A stretch of 10,697 nt of DNA from an uncultured Rubrivivax sp. (GCA_937967345.1 CALBTN010000171.1:1-10697); one strand, 5' to 3'. Shown: positions 1-7,529, counted from the stretch's first letter. Notes: a model not told the origin generated them from the sequence alone. Translations and numbers: made by a program.

Positions 1-521
1 GCTGCGTGCTGCGCTGCGTGGAGTGCCCGCCGGTGGGCGGCGACACGATGTGGGCGAACATGGTGCTGGCCTACGACAAGCTGCCCGAGCACATCAAGAC
101 GCAGATCGCCGGGCTGCGCGCGCGCCACAGCATCGAGGCCAGCTTCGGCGCCGCGATGGCCACCGGCAAGCGCCTGGTGCTGAAGGCGCAGTTCCCCGAC
201 GCCGAGCACCCGGTGGTGCGCACCCACCCCGAGACCGGCGAGAAGATCCTGTTCGTGAACGCCTTCACCACGCACTTCACCAACTTCCACACCCCCGAGC
301 ACGTGCGCGTCGGCCAGGACTACACCCACGGCGGCTCCGACCTGCTGCGCTACCTGATCAGCCAGGCCTTCATCCCCGAGTACCAGGTGCGTTGGCGCTG
401 GAAGCCCAACTCGATGGCGATGTGGGACAACCGTTCGACACAGCACTACGCGGTGATCGACTACCCGGCGTGCCACCGCAAGATGGAACGCGCCGGAATC
501 ATTGGCGATGCGCCGTTCTGA
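1..521 (+). CDS. TauD/TfdA family 2-oxoglutarate-dependent dioxygenase, C-terminal part
   Basis: This is the 3' part of a gene whose start lies left of the window; the first whole codon is at base 3 and about 172 codons remain. Enzymes of this Fe(II)/2-oxoglutarate family hydroxylate a substrate, often next to a sulfonate, ether or amine, with release of CO2 and succinate. The segment VECPPVGGDTMW at the left edge and WDNRSTQHYAVIDY near the end closely resemble Escherichia coli TauD. The distal iron-binding His is encoded at 444-446. The two C-terminal Arg of the RKMER segment (477-479 and 489-491) correspond to the 2-oxoglutarate and substrate-anchoring arginines of TauD. The HxD pair that completes the iron site should lie before the window and cannot be checked. 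The next gene follows after 65 bases, which suggests co-transcription. The substrate is not known; the family also includes TfdA and alkylsulfatases. Confidence 0.9.
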   Translation, partial: CVLRCVECPPVGGDTMWANMVLAYDKLPEHIKTQIAGLRARHSIEASFGAAMATGKRLVLKAQFPDAEHPVVRTHPETGEKILFVNAFTTHFTNFHTPEHVRVGQDYTHGGSDLLRYLISQAFIPEYQVRWRWKPNSMAMWDNRSTQHYAVIDYPACHRKMERAGIIGDAPF

Positions 522-586
522 AACCCTCGTTCTTCTCCAACCCCAAGCCTTCTCCAACCTCAAGCCACTTTCGCAAAGGCCCCACC

Positions 587-1645
587 ATGAACTTCCTCGA
601 CGGCTCGCTGTTTCCCGAGAACCACGAAAAACTCGTCATCACCGCGGCCCCCTACGGCCCCGAGTGGATGCCTTCGGACTTCCCGGAAGACATTGCGGTG
701 ACGATGCAAGAGCAGATCCAGAAGGCGGTCGACTGCTACAACGCCGGCGCCACCGTGCTGCACCTGCATGTGCGCGAACTCGACGGCAAGGGCAGCAAGC
801 GGCTGTCCAAGTTCAACGAGCTGATCGCCGGCATCCGTGCCCGCGTGCCCGATCTGATCATCCAGGTCGGCGGGTCGATCAGCTTCGCGCCGGAAGGCGA
901 AGGCGAGGTCGCCAAGTGGCTGTCCGACGACACGCGCCACATGCTGGCCGAACTGAAGCCCACCCCCGACCAGGTGACGATCGCGATCAACAGCAACCAG
1001 ATGAACGTGGTCGAGCAGATGAACGAGCGCGACATCGCCGGCACCTCGCTCGCCGACCCGGCCAACTACCGCGCCTACCGCGAGATGACCATTCCGGCCG
1101 GCCCGGAGTGGGTCGAAGAGCACATCCGCCGCCTGAGCGCCAACGGCATCCAGACGCACTTCCAGCTGGCCAACATCACGCAGCTCGAGACCGTCGAACG
1201 CATGATGCGCAAGGGCGACTGCAACGTGCCGCTGATCCTGACCTGGGTGGCGATCGGCGGCGGCTTCGACGCGCCGAACATCTACAACCTGGCCAACTTC
1301 GTGCGCGCGGTGCCCGACGGCGCGGTGCTGACGCTGGAGACCAGCATGCTCAACGTGCTGCCGCTGAACATGATGGCGATCGCGATGGGGTTGCACGTGC
1401 GCTGCGGCATCGAGGACAACATCTGGCAGCAAGACCGCAAGGCCAAGATGAGCAGCGTGCGCCAGATCGAGCAGCTGGTGCGCATCTCGAAGGAATTCGG
1501 CCGCGAGGTCGCCAACGGCAAGGAAGCCCGGCGCATCTACCGCATCGGCGAGTTCTATGCCACGGCCGACGAGGCGCTGGCAAGGAACGGCTTCGCGCCG
1601 AACCGCCGCAACGGCCAGCGCGGCTTCCTGCAGCGCGCGGCCTGA
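587..1645 (+). CDS. BKACE family (DUF849) beta-keto acid cleavage enzyme
   Basis: A 352-residue protein of the DUF849 family, known as 3-keto-5-aminohexanoate cleavage enzyme (Kce) and relatives. Family members condense a beta-keto acid with acetyl-CoA and split it, giving acetoacetate and a new acyl-CoA, on a zinc-bound TIM barrel in the cytoplasm. The HLH motif (His59, His61) after AGATVL is the zinc-binding pair. The segment RCGIEDN gives Arg272, Glu276 and Asp277, with the same spacing as the Arg, zinc-ligand Glu and catalytic Asp of Kce. The start at ATG 587 is supported by AAAGG at 575-579; the frame is open further upstream but overlaps the dioxygenase gene. The protein is longer than the roughly 275-residue founding enzymes, with extra sequence between the two motifs and at the C-terminus. 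Substrates differ widely across this family, so the beta-keto acid used here is unknown. Confidence 0.93.
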   Translation: MNFLDGSLFPENHEKLVITAAPYGPEWMPSDFPEDIAVTMQEQIQKAVDCYNAGATVLHLHVRELDGKGSKRLSKFNELIAGIRARVPDLIIQVGGSISFAPEGEGEVAKWLSDDTRHMLAELKPTPDQVTIAINSNQMNVVEQMNERDIAGTSLADPANYRAYREMTIPAGPEWVEEHIRRLSANGIQTHFQLANITQLETVERMMRKGDCNVPLILTWVAIGGGFDAPNIYNLANFVRAVPDGAVLTLETSMLNVLPLNMMAIAMGLHVRCGIEDNIWQQDRKAKMSSVRQIEQLVRISKEFGREVANGKEARRIYRIGEFYATADEALARNGFAPNRRNGQRGFLQRAA

Positions 1646-1707
1646 GTCGCGCCGCGCGCCGCCACGCCCTCCCACTCCCTCTGCCGGGCCGTTCAGGCGG
1701 ACCCGGT

Positions 1708-1730
1708 GGCCCCGGCCGCCGGGGGGGGCC
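1708..1730 (+). other. GC-only hairpin with an eight-G run in the BKACE/Bug gap
   Basis: The 121-base gap between the BKACE and Bug genes holds CCCCGG (1710-1715), a CCG loop and CCGGGG (1719-1724), followed by more G so that G fills 1721-1728. The outer GG (1708-1709) and CC (1729-1730) could extend the stem with a bulge. There is no T run behind it, so it is not a classical intrinsic terminator. It could limit transcription, protect a processed mRNA end or simply reflect composition. The G run is also a place where sequencing errors are likely. Confidence 0.35.
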
Positions 1731-1766
1731 GGCGCGCGCCCGTCTCCAACCGAATTCGACAATGTC

Positions 1767-2756
1767 ATGAACCCGACCCCGAAGTCACGCTGCCGGCTGC
1801 CGCTGTGGGCCGCCGTGTGCGCCATCGCCGCCGCGCCGCTGGCGGCGATGGCCTGGACCCACAAACCGGTGAAGGTGCTGGTGCCGGCGCCGGCCGGCGG
1901 CACCGCCGACATCGTCGCGCGCGTCGTTGCCGATGCGCTGTCGGCCGAGATCGGCCAGCCGGTCATCGTCGAGAACAAGCCGGGCGCCGGCGGCGCGATC
2001 GCGGTCGAAGCGCTGAAGGCCGCGCCGGCCGACGGCCAGACGATCCTGATCGCCGCCAGCAACATCCTGACCGAGGTGCCGCTGGTGATGAAGACCCGCT
2101 TCGACCCGGTCAAGGACGTCAAGCCGGTGACGATGGTAGGCCGCGCCAGCATGGTGCTGGTGGACTCGGCCAGCGTGCCGGCCCACGACCTGAAGGGCCT
2201 GGTCGGCTACCTGAAGACGCACGACGGCGGCCAGGGCAGCTTCGCCTCGTACACCGCCGGCACCAGCTCGCACTACGCCGGGCTGATCTTCGCGAAGAAG
2301 GCCGGGCTGGACCTGACGCACGTGCCGTTCCCCGGCTCGCCGGCGGCGCTGCAGCAGGTGATGGGCGGCCAGGTCGACATCATGTTCGACGGCGTGCCGA
2401 CCTCGCTGCCGCTGATCAAGGGCGGCAAGCTCCAGGCCTTCGGCGTGGCGTCCAAGACGCGCTCGGTGCACCTGCCCGACGTGCCGACGATGGCCGAGCA
2501 GGGCTGCCCCGACATCGAGTTCAGCAACTGGGTCGGCACCGTGGTTTCGGCCAGGCTGTCGCCTGAAATGGTTGCCAAGATCAATATCGCCACACTGAAG
2601 GCGGTGATGTCGCCGAAGGTGCGCGACCGGCTGATCGCCGCCGGCTTCGAGCCCTCGGTCAGCGAAAGCCCCGACAAGCTGGCGCAGATGGTCAAGAGCG
2701 ACTACGAGCGCAACGCCCGGATCGTCAAGGCCTTCGACATCCGGCTGAACCAGTGA
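1767..2756 (+). CDS. Bug/TctC-family tripartite tricarboxylate transporter substrate-binding protein
   Basis: A 329-residue periplasmic solute-binding protein of the Bug (TctC) family, which captures carboxylates and other organic acids for TTT-type transporters. The N-terminus has basic residues (Lys6, Arg8, Arg10), a hydrophobic stretch (about 11-27) and an AMA signal-peptidase site, giving a mature start near Trp30. The family signatures follow: PVKVLVPAPAGGTADIVAR (34-52) and GQPVIVENKPGAGG (63-76), the loops that usually hold the ligand's carboxylate. Length is normal for the family. ATG 1767 is the only start that gives an intact signal peptide, although no clear Shine-Dalgarno sequence precedes it. 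No TctA or TctB membrane partner is in the window; orphan Bug proteins are common in Burkholderiales. The stop lies 7 bases before the next gene, so the two are probably co-transcribed. The ligand is probably the pathway substrate, which is inference from position. Confidence 0.93.
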   Translation: MNPTPKSRCRLPLWAAVCAIAAAPLAAMAWTHKPVKVLVPAPAGGTADIVARVVADALSAEIGQPVIVENKPGAGGAIAVEALKAAPADGQTILIAASNILTEVPLVMKTRFDPVKDVKPVTMVGRASMVLVDSASVPAHDLKGLVGYLKTHDGGQGSFASYTAGTSSHYAGLIFAKKAGLDLTHVPFPGSPAALQQVMGGQVDIMFDGVPTSLPLIKGGKLQAFGVASKTRSVHLPDVPTMAEQGCPDIEFSNWVGTVVSARLSPEMVAKINIATLKAVMSPKVRDRLIAAGFEPSVSESPDKLAQMVKSDYERNARIVKAFDIRLNQ

Positions 2757-2763
2757 GCACGAC

Positions 2764-3369
2764 ATGAGCGACGTCACGGTATTGATCGTCCCCGGCCTGC
2801 GCGACGCGGTCGCGCAGCACTGGCAGACCCTGCTCGAAGCGAAGCTGCGCGCGTCGGGCCGGCCGGTGGTGGCGCTGCCGCCACCGGGACGCGAAGATCT
2901 GCAATGCGCGGCGCGCGTGGCGGCGATCGACGCCGCGGTGCAGGCGATCGCCGGGCCGATCGTCATCGTCGCGCACAGCGCCGGCTGCGTGATGGTCGCG
3001 CACTGGGCTCAGCTCAAGCGCCACCGCATCCGCGGTGCGCTACTGGCCGCGCCGGCGGACTTCGAGCTGCCGATGCCTGCGGGCTACCCGACGCTGGATC
3101 AGCTGCGCGCCGGCGGCTGGCTGCCGGTGCCGCGCAGGCCGCTGCCGTTTCGAAGCATCGTCGCCGCCAGCAGCAACGACCCGCTGGGTGATCACGACCG
3201 CATCGCCGAACTGGCCGAAGCCTGGGGCAGCAAACGCGTCGACCTCGGTGCGGTGGGCCACCTGAACCCGGCTTCGGGCTACGGCGAGTGGCCGCGCGCC
3301 GAGGCCTTGATCGCCGAACTGGCGTTGCCGCGAAGCCCGGTGCCGGTAGACCCCGCCATCGAATCGTGA
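2764..3369 (+). CDS. RBBP9/YdeN-type alpha/beta hydrolase
   Basis: A 201-residue cytoplasmic serine hydrolase of the small RBBP9/YdeN group of the alpha/beta hydrolase fold. It opens with the typical strand and oxyanion region VLIVPGL (6-12). The nucleophile elbow AHSAG puts the catalytic Ser at residue 72, NDP gives Asp139 and GHLNPASGYGEWP gives His166, so the triad is complete and in the family order. There is no signal peptide. ATG 2764 follows the Bug stop by 7 bases with only a weak GAG nearby, so translation may be coupled to the upstream gene. Enzymes of this group hydrolyse small esters or thioesters in vitro, but their natural substrates are mostly unknown. The position within the catabolic cluster suggests a role on an ester, lactone or thioester intermediate, which is inference only. 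Confidence 0.88.
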   Translation: MSDVTVLIVPGLRDAVAQHWQTLLEAKLRASGRPVVALPPPGREDLQCAARVAAIDAAVQAIAGPIVIVAHSAGCVMVAHWAQLKRHRIRGALLAAPADFELPMPAGYPTLDQLRAGGWLPVPRRPLPFRSIVAASSNDPLGDHDRIAELAEAWGSKRVDLGAVGHLNPASGYGEWPRAEALIAELALPRSPVPVDPAIES

Positions 3370-3399
3370 GCCGCCGGATTCGCGTCACGCCGTCAAGCC

Positions 3400-3420
3400 G
3401 CGCGCCGGAGCGCGCCGGCA
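3400..3420 (+). repeat. Short tandem direct repeat in the hydrolase/qor gap
   Basis: The 96-base gap before the quinone oxidoreductase gene contains CGCGCCGGAG followed at once by CGCGCCGGCA, two 10-base copies differing in the last two bases. The copies may be chance in such GC-rich DNA, or a binding site. I see no convincing promoter hexamers in the gap. Confidence 0.3.
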
Positions 3421-3454
3421 GCGTCGGCGAGCGGCCCGTCTGAGGCCCATCCGC

Positions 3455-3460
3455 AGGAGA
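3455..3460 (+). promoter_or_regulatory. Ribosome binding site of the qor-type gene
   Basis: AGGAGA lies 5 bases before ATG 3466. It is the strongest Shine-Dalgarno sequence in the catabolic cluster, so this gene is well placed for translation independent of the upstream hydrolase. Confidence 0.75.
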
Positions 3461-3465
3461 ACTTC

Positions 3466-4458
3466 ATGTCCAAAGCCATCCGCTTCCACCGTCTCGGCGG
3501 CCCCGAGGTGCTCGAGCTCGACAACGTCGAAGTCGGTGCGCCCGGACCCGGCCAGGCGCGCGTGCGCCACACCTATGTCGCGGTGAACTTCATCGACGTG
3601 TACTTCCGCACCGGGCGCTACCCGACGCCGCTGCCCAGCGGCCTGGGCAGCGACGCCGTCGGCGTGGTCGAGGCCGTGGGCGAGGGCGTCACCGACGTCA
3701 AGGTGGGCGACCGCGTCGGCTACCTGCTGGGCCCGCAGGGCGCTTATGCCGACGTGCGCGTGATGCCGGCCGAGGTGCTGATCCCGCTGCCGGCGGAGGT
3801 GTCCGACGAGAGCGCGTCGGCGCTGATGATGAAGGGCATGACCGCGCAGTACCTGTTCCGCCAGGTGTTCCCGCTGCACGGCGGCGAAACCATCCTGTAC
3901 CACGCGGCGGCCGGCGGCGTCGGGCTGGTGGCCTGCCAGTGGGCGCGCGCGCTGGGCGTGACGATGATCGGCACCGTCAGCACCGAGGCCAAGGCCGAAG
4001 TGGCGCGCGCGCACGGTTGCGCGCACACCATCGTCACCGGCGGCATGTCGCCCGAGCAGATGGCGGTCGAGATCCCGAAGCGCGTGCGCGAACTCACCGC
4101 TGGCCAGGGCGTGCCGGTGGTCTACGACTCGGTGGGCAAGGACACGCTGATGGCCTCGTTGGGCAGCCTGCGCCCGCGCGGCAGCTTAGTCAGCAACGGC
4201 ACCAGCTCGGGCCCGGTGGTGGTCGACAGCACGCTGCTGGCGGTGAAGGGCTCGCTGTGGATGACGCGCCCGGCGATGATCCATTACGCCACGCCGCGCG
4301 CCCACATGCTGGCGATGGCCGACGAGCTGTTCGCCCTGGTGCGCGCCGGCAAGATCGTCGGCGAGCCCAAGCAGCGCTTCGCGCTGGCCGATGCGGCCGA
4401 AGCGCACCGCGCACTCGAATCGCGCAGCACGGTGGGCGCCACCGTGCTGGTGCCCTGA
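3466..4458 (+). CDS. qor: NADPH:quinone oxidoreductase, zeta-crystallin type (MDR superfamily)
   Basis: A 330-residue cytoplasmic oxidoreductase of the zinc-free medium-chain dehydrogenase/reductase group. It follows Escherichia coli Qor along its whole length. The N-terminus shows the KAIRFHRLGGPEVL pattern. The catalytic region NFIDVYFRTGRY (41-52) keeps the Asn and the two Tyr seen in Qor. HAAAGGVGL (146-154) is the NADPH-binding glycine-rich turn, and VYDSVGKDT matches the Qor C-terminal half. The end, LESRSTVGATVLVP, also fits the family. No zinc-binding cysteines are present, as expected. Such enzymes reduce quinones or alpha,beta-unsaturated carbonyl compounds with NADPH. In this setting, reduction of an enone or enoyl intermediate of the degraded substrate is as likely as quinone detoxification. 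The start is fixed by AGGAGA. The next gene begins 28 bases after the stop. Confidence 0.92.
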   Translation: MSKAIRFHRLGGPEVLELDNVEVGAPGPGQARVRHTYVAVNFIDVYFRTGRYPTPLPSGLGSDAVGVVEAVGEGVTDVKVGDRVGYLLGPQGAYADVRVMPAEVLIPLPAEVSDESASALMMKGMTAQYLFRQVFPLHGGETILYHAAAGGVGLVACQWARALGVTMIGTVSTEAKAEVARAHGCAHTIVTGGMSPEQMAVEIPKRVRELTAGQGVPVVYDSVGKDTLMASLGSLRPRGSLVSNGTSSGPVVVDSTLLAVKGSLWMTRPAMIHYATPRAHMLAMADELFALVRAGKIVGEPKQRFALADAAEAHRALESRSTVGATVLVP

Positions 4459-4476
4459 CGGCCCTGCCAGACCACC

Positions 4477-4482
4477 GGAGAG
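4477..4482 (+). promoter_or_regulatory. Ribosome binding site that selects the GTG start of the MFS gene
   Basis: GGAGAG lies 4 bases before GTG 4487. The reading frame is open back to 4391, but longer versions would overlap the qor-type gene and lack such a site. This favours the GTG. Confidence 0.7.
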
Positions 4483-4486
4483 CGTC

Positions 4487-5842
4487 GTGGCCACCTACCT
4501 GCCCAGCTCGGCGAACGCGTCCGATACCTACGTCACCGGCCGCGGCGCGGCCTGGTTCGCCTTCGCGATGACGCTGGCGCTGATGCTGTTCGACTACGTC
4601 GACCGCCAGATCATCGTCTCGCTGTTCCCGCACATGAAGACCGAGTGGGGACTGTCGGACAAGCAGCTCGGCGCGCTGGTGTCGATCGTCTCGGTGACGG
4701 TGGCGCTGGGCGCGCTGCCGGTGGCGCTGATCGCCGACCGCGCCAGCCGCGTCAAGAGCATCGCCGTCATGGCCACCGCCTGGAGCCTGGCGACGATCTC
4801 GTGCATGTTCACGCGCAACTTCGGCCAGCTGCTCGCGGCGCGCGCCGTGGTCGGGCTGGGCGAGGCCGGCTACGGCTCGGTCGGCGCGGCGCTGATCTCG
4901 AGCGTGTTCCCGGCGCGGCTGCGCGGAGCGCTGCTCGCCGCCTTCTTCGCCACCGCCTCGGTGGGCTCGGTGCTGGGCGTGCTGCTGGGCGGCTTCATCG
5001 CTGCGCACTGGGGCTGGAAGGCGGCCTTCGGCGTGGTCGGCGTGCCCGGGCTGGTGCTGGCGCTGCTGTACCTGAAGGTGCGCGACTACAAGACGGTGGC
5101 GCTGACGCCCAAGCTCGACGCCGCCACGCGCAGCACCGGCAGCACGGTGGCCTATGTCGTCAGGTCGATGGCCCAGTCGCGCACCATGCTGTGGGTGTGC
5201 CTGGGCGGGGCCTCGCAGCTGATCGTCGTGTCGGCGATCTGGTCGTGGCTGCCGAGCTTCCTCAACCGCTTCCACGGCCTGGAGCCGCAGCCAGCCGCGG
5301 TGAAGGCGGCGCTGGTGGTGCTGGTCGGCGCACTGGGCAGCGTGATCTGGGGCACCGTCACCGATCGCATGGGCGCGCGCCGCCCGACCCACAAGCTGTT
5401 CACGATGGCGGTGTTGTGCCTGCTGTCGGCGTTCGTGATCGTGCCCACCTTCGCGGGCACCGGCGGCACGGCGCTCGGGCCGCAGTTCGCGCTGATCGCG
5501 CTCGGCGGCTTCCTGATGACCTGCAGCGTCGGCCCGGTGACGGCGATCGTGATCGACGTCATCCACCCCGGCGTGCGCGCCACGGGCGCCTCGGTGCTGG
5601 CGCTGTTCCAGAACCTGTTCGGCCTGGCCGCCGGCCCGTTCATCGTCGGCGTGCTGTCGGATGCGCTCGGGCTCGACGTCGCGCTCACGCTGATCCCGGC
5701 GGCGAGCGTGTGCGCGGCGGTCTTCTTCATGATCGCCTCGCGCAGCTACGAAGGCGACATCGAGCGCGTCGCGGCGGTGGCGGTGGAAAGCGAGGCGCCG
5801 CCGGCGCCGCCGCCGGCTGCGCCCGCCGTCGCCGCGCGCTGA
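4487..5842 (+). CDS. Major facilitator superfamily transporter (Spinster/ACS-like)
   Basis: A 451-residue inner-membrane transporter with the pattern of 12 hydrophobic segments. The first helix ends in DYVDRQ (36-41), followed by a loop with EWGLSDKQLGALVS, a pattern shared by Spinster-like and anion:cation symporter MFS proteins. Motif A is seen as ALIADRASRVK (80-90), with a second, degenerate copy GTVTDRMGARRP (289-300) after the sixth helix pair. The fourth helix carries RAVVGLGEAGYG (119-130), the RxxxGxGEA pattern of organic-anion carriers. The C-terminus is a soluble tail rich in Pro and Ala (about 435-451), probably disordered. The predicted role is proton-coupled movement of an organic acid, either uptake of the pathway substrate or export of a product. 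GTG 4487 is chosen because of the GGAGAG site. The acyl-CoA ligase gene follows 36 bases later, suggesting one transcript. Confidence 0.9.
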   Translation: MATYLPSSANASDTYVTGRGAAWFAFAMTLALMLFDYVDRQIIVSLFPHMKTEWGLSDKQLGALVSIVSVTVALGALPVALIADRASRVKSIAVMATAWSLATISCMFTRNFGQLLAARAVVGLGEAGYGSVGAALISSVFPARLRGALLAAFFATASVGSVLGVLLGGFIAAHWGWKAAFGVVGVPGLVLALLYLKVRDYKTVALTPKLDAATRSTGSTVAYVVRSMAQSRTMLWVCLGGASQLIVVSAIWSWLPSFLNRFHGLEPQPAAVKAALVVLVGALGSVIWGTVTDRMGARRPTHKLFTMAVLCLLSAFVIVPTFAGTGGTALGPQFALIALGGFLMTCSVGPVTAIVIDVIHPGVRATGASVLALFQNLFGLAAGPFIVGVLSDALGLDVALTLIPAASVCAAVFFMIASRSYEGDIERVAAVAVESEAPPAPPPAAPAVAAR

Positions 5843-5865
5843 CCCCATCTGTCCAAACTTCAAGC

Positions 5866-5870
5866 AAAGG
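5866..5870 (+). promoter_or_regulatory. Ribosome binding site that selects ATG 5879 of the acyl-CoA ligase
   Basis: AAAGG ends at 5870, so it overlaps the possible GTG start at 5870 and is only 2 bases from ATG 5873. It has a normal 8-base spacing to ATG 5879. Family N-termini that begin MxGxMM also agree with 5879. Confidence 0.65.
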
Positions 5871-5878
5871 TGATGTTC

Positions 5879-7522
5879 ATGAACGGTTCGATGATGCAGC
5901 AGCCGCTGCTGATCTCCACGCTGCTGGTGCACGCCGAGCGCCACCACGGCGAGCAGGAGATCGTCTCCAAGCGCGTCGAAGGCGACATCCACCGCTGCAC
6001 CTACCGCGACCTGGCCGAGCGCTCGCGCCGCGTGGCCAACGCGATCAGGGGTTTGGGCGTCAAGTTCGGCGACCGCGTCGGCACGCTGGCCTGGAACGGC
6101 TACCGCCACATGGAGCTGTACTACGGCGTGTCGGGCTCGGGCGCGGTGCTGCATACGCTGAACCCGCGGCTGCACCCCGACCAGGTGGTGTGGATCGCCG
6201 ACCACGCCGAGGATCAGGTGCTGTTCTTCGACCTGAGCTTCCTGCCGCTGATCGAGGCCGTGGCCGGACGCGTCAAGACGATCAAGCACTTCGTCGCGCT
6301 GACCGACCGCGCGCACATGCCGGCGCCGGGCAAGGTACCCAATCTGCTGTGCTACGAGGATCTGATCGCCGAGGCCTCGCCCGACTTCGACTGGCCGAGC
6401 TTCGACGAGAACACCGCCTCGTCGCTGTGCTACACGTCGGGGACGACCGGCAACCCGAAGGGGGCGCTGTACAGCCACCGCTCGACGCTGCTGCACACCT
6501 ACGCCGCGGCGCTGCCCGACTCGCTGTCGGCATCGGCGCGCGACGTGATCCTGCCGGTGGTGCCGATGTTCCACGTCAACGCGTGGGGCCTGCCGTACGT
6601 CGGCTGCATGGTCGGCGCCAAGATGGTCTACCCCGGCCCGTTCCTCGACGGCAAGAGCCTGTACGAGCTGTTCGAGAGCGAGGGCGTCACCGTCTCGGCC
6701 GGCGTGCCCACGGTGTGGCAGGGGCTGCTGACGCACGTCGAGGCGGGCGGCTTGAAGTTCAACACGATGCGGCGCACGATCATCGGCGGCTCGGCGTGCC
6801 CGCCGGCGATGATGGCGGCGTTCCAGCAGAAGTACGACGTGCAGGTCCTGCACGCCTGGGGCATGACCGAGATGAGCCCGCTCGGCACGGCGTGCACGCT
6901 CAAGCCCAAGCACCTGACGATGAGCGCCGAGCAGCGCATGGCGGTGCAGGCCAAGCAGGGCCGCGCGGTCTTCGGCGTCGACATGAAGATCGTCGGCGGC
7001 GACGGCAAGGAGCTGCCGATGGACGGCAAGGCCAGCGGCGAGCTGCTCGTGCGCGGGCCGTGGATCATCGCCAACTACTTCAAGGGCGAGGGCGGCGATC
7101 CGCTGGTGAAGGACGAACAAGGTCAGGGCTGGTTCCCCACCGGCGACGTCAGCACCATCGACGCCGACGGCTACATGCAGATCACCGACCGCGCCAAGGA
7201 CGTGATCAAGTCCGGCGGCGAATGGATCGGCTCGATCGACATGGAGAACATCGCGATGGCGCACCCGGCCGTCGCGATGGCGGCGTGCATCGGCGCCAAG
7301 CATCCGAAGTGGGACGAGCGCCCGCTGCTGGTGGTGGTGCCCAAGCCCGGCGCGCAGCTGACGAAGCAGGAACTGCTCGGCTTCTTCGACGGCAAGATCG
7401 CCAAGTGGTGGACACCCGACGACGTGGTCTTCGTCGAGTCGATCCCGCTCGGCGCGACAGGCAAGATGCAGAAGAACAAGCTGCGCGAGCAGTTTGCCGG
7501 CTACAAGCTGCCGACGGTGTGA
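5879..7522 (+). CDS. Medium/long-chain acyl-CoA ligase (AMP-forming, ANL superfamily)
   Basis: A 547-residue cytoplasmic enzyme that activates a carboxylic acid with ATP to an acyl-adenylate and then to acyl-CoA. Motifs appear in the usual order: the phosphate-binding loop YTSGTTGNPKG (185-195), PMFHVNAWGLP in the substrate-pocket region (about 229-239), GMTEMSP (328-334), TGD (421-423), the hinge segment DRAKDVIKSGGEWI (437-450), and TGKMQK near the end with the adenylation Lys at residue 529. Length and the N-terminal MNGSMMQQPLLIS match the fatty-acyl-CoA synthetases of proteobacteria. The chain ends in a typical way with QFAGYKLPTV. All catalytic motifs are intact. In this cluster it could supply a CoA thioester of the imported acid or of a product of the BKACE step. 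The exact acid, including chain length or aromatic character, cannot be told from the motifs. The YeiH-type gene follows after 7 bases. Confidence 0.93.
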   Translation: MNGSMMQQPLLISTLLVHAERHHGEQEIVSKRVEGDIHRCTYRDLAERSRRVANAIRGLGVKFGDRVGTLAWNGYRHMELYYGVSGSGAVLHTLNPRLHPDQVVWIADHAEDQVLFFDLSFLPLIEAVAGRVKTIKHFVALTDRAHMPAPGKVPNLLCYEDLIAEASPDFDWPSFDENTASSLCYTSGTTGNPKGALYSHRSTLLHTYAAALPDSLSASARDVILPVVPMFHVNAWGLPYVGCMVGAKMVYPGPFLDGKSLYELFESEGVTVSAGVPTVWQGLLTHVEAGGLKFNTMRRTIIGGSACPPAMMAAFQQKYDVQVLHAWGMTEMSPLGTACTLKPKHLTMSAEQRMAVQAKQGRAVFGVDMKIVGGDGKELPMDGKASGELLVRGPWIIANYFKGEGGDPLVKDEQGQGWFPTGDVSTIDADGYMQITDRAKDVIKSGGEWIGSIDMENIAMAHPAVAMAACIGAKHPKWDERPLLVVVPKPGAQLTKQELLGFFDGKIAKWWTPDDVVFVESIPLGATGKMQKNKLREQFAGYKLPTV

Positions 7523-7529
7523 ACCCGCG

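Noticed and set aside
1..521. Gamma-butyrobetaine hydroxylase, giving a carnitine pathway together with the BKACE enzyme
   Set aside because: The C-terminus follows TauD closely and no carnitine dehydrogenase or thioesterase is in view. The missing N-terminal half prevents a firm decision, but the sequence does not favour this reading.
23..586. N-terminal extension of the BKACE frame
   Set aside because: It overlaps the dioxygenase coding region and is Arg/Ala-rich nonsense. The family starts near ATG 587, which has its own AAAGG.
560..2152. Long - strand frame opposite the BKACE and Bug genes
   Set aside because: It is low-complexity and His/Asp/Arg-rich with no recognisable domain, and it crosses two well-supported + strand genes.
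4391..4486. Longer start for the MFS gene
   Set aside because: It would overlap the qor-type gene, and the extra residues do not resemble MFS N-termini. GTG 4487 has a good binding site.
5797..5840. CCG-rich stretch at the end of the MFS gene as a DNA repeat
   Set aside because: It encodes the Pro/Ala tail of the transporter and is explained by codon choice for Pro and Ala.
4190..7303. Very long open frame on the - strand (1037 codons) opposite the qor, MFS and ligase genes
   Set aside because: Its translation is dominated by Arg, His, Asp, Ala and Gln with no family motif, the usual antisense shadow of GC-rich genes. The + strand holds three genes with complete motifs.
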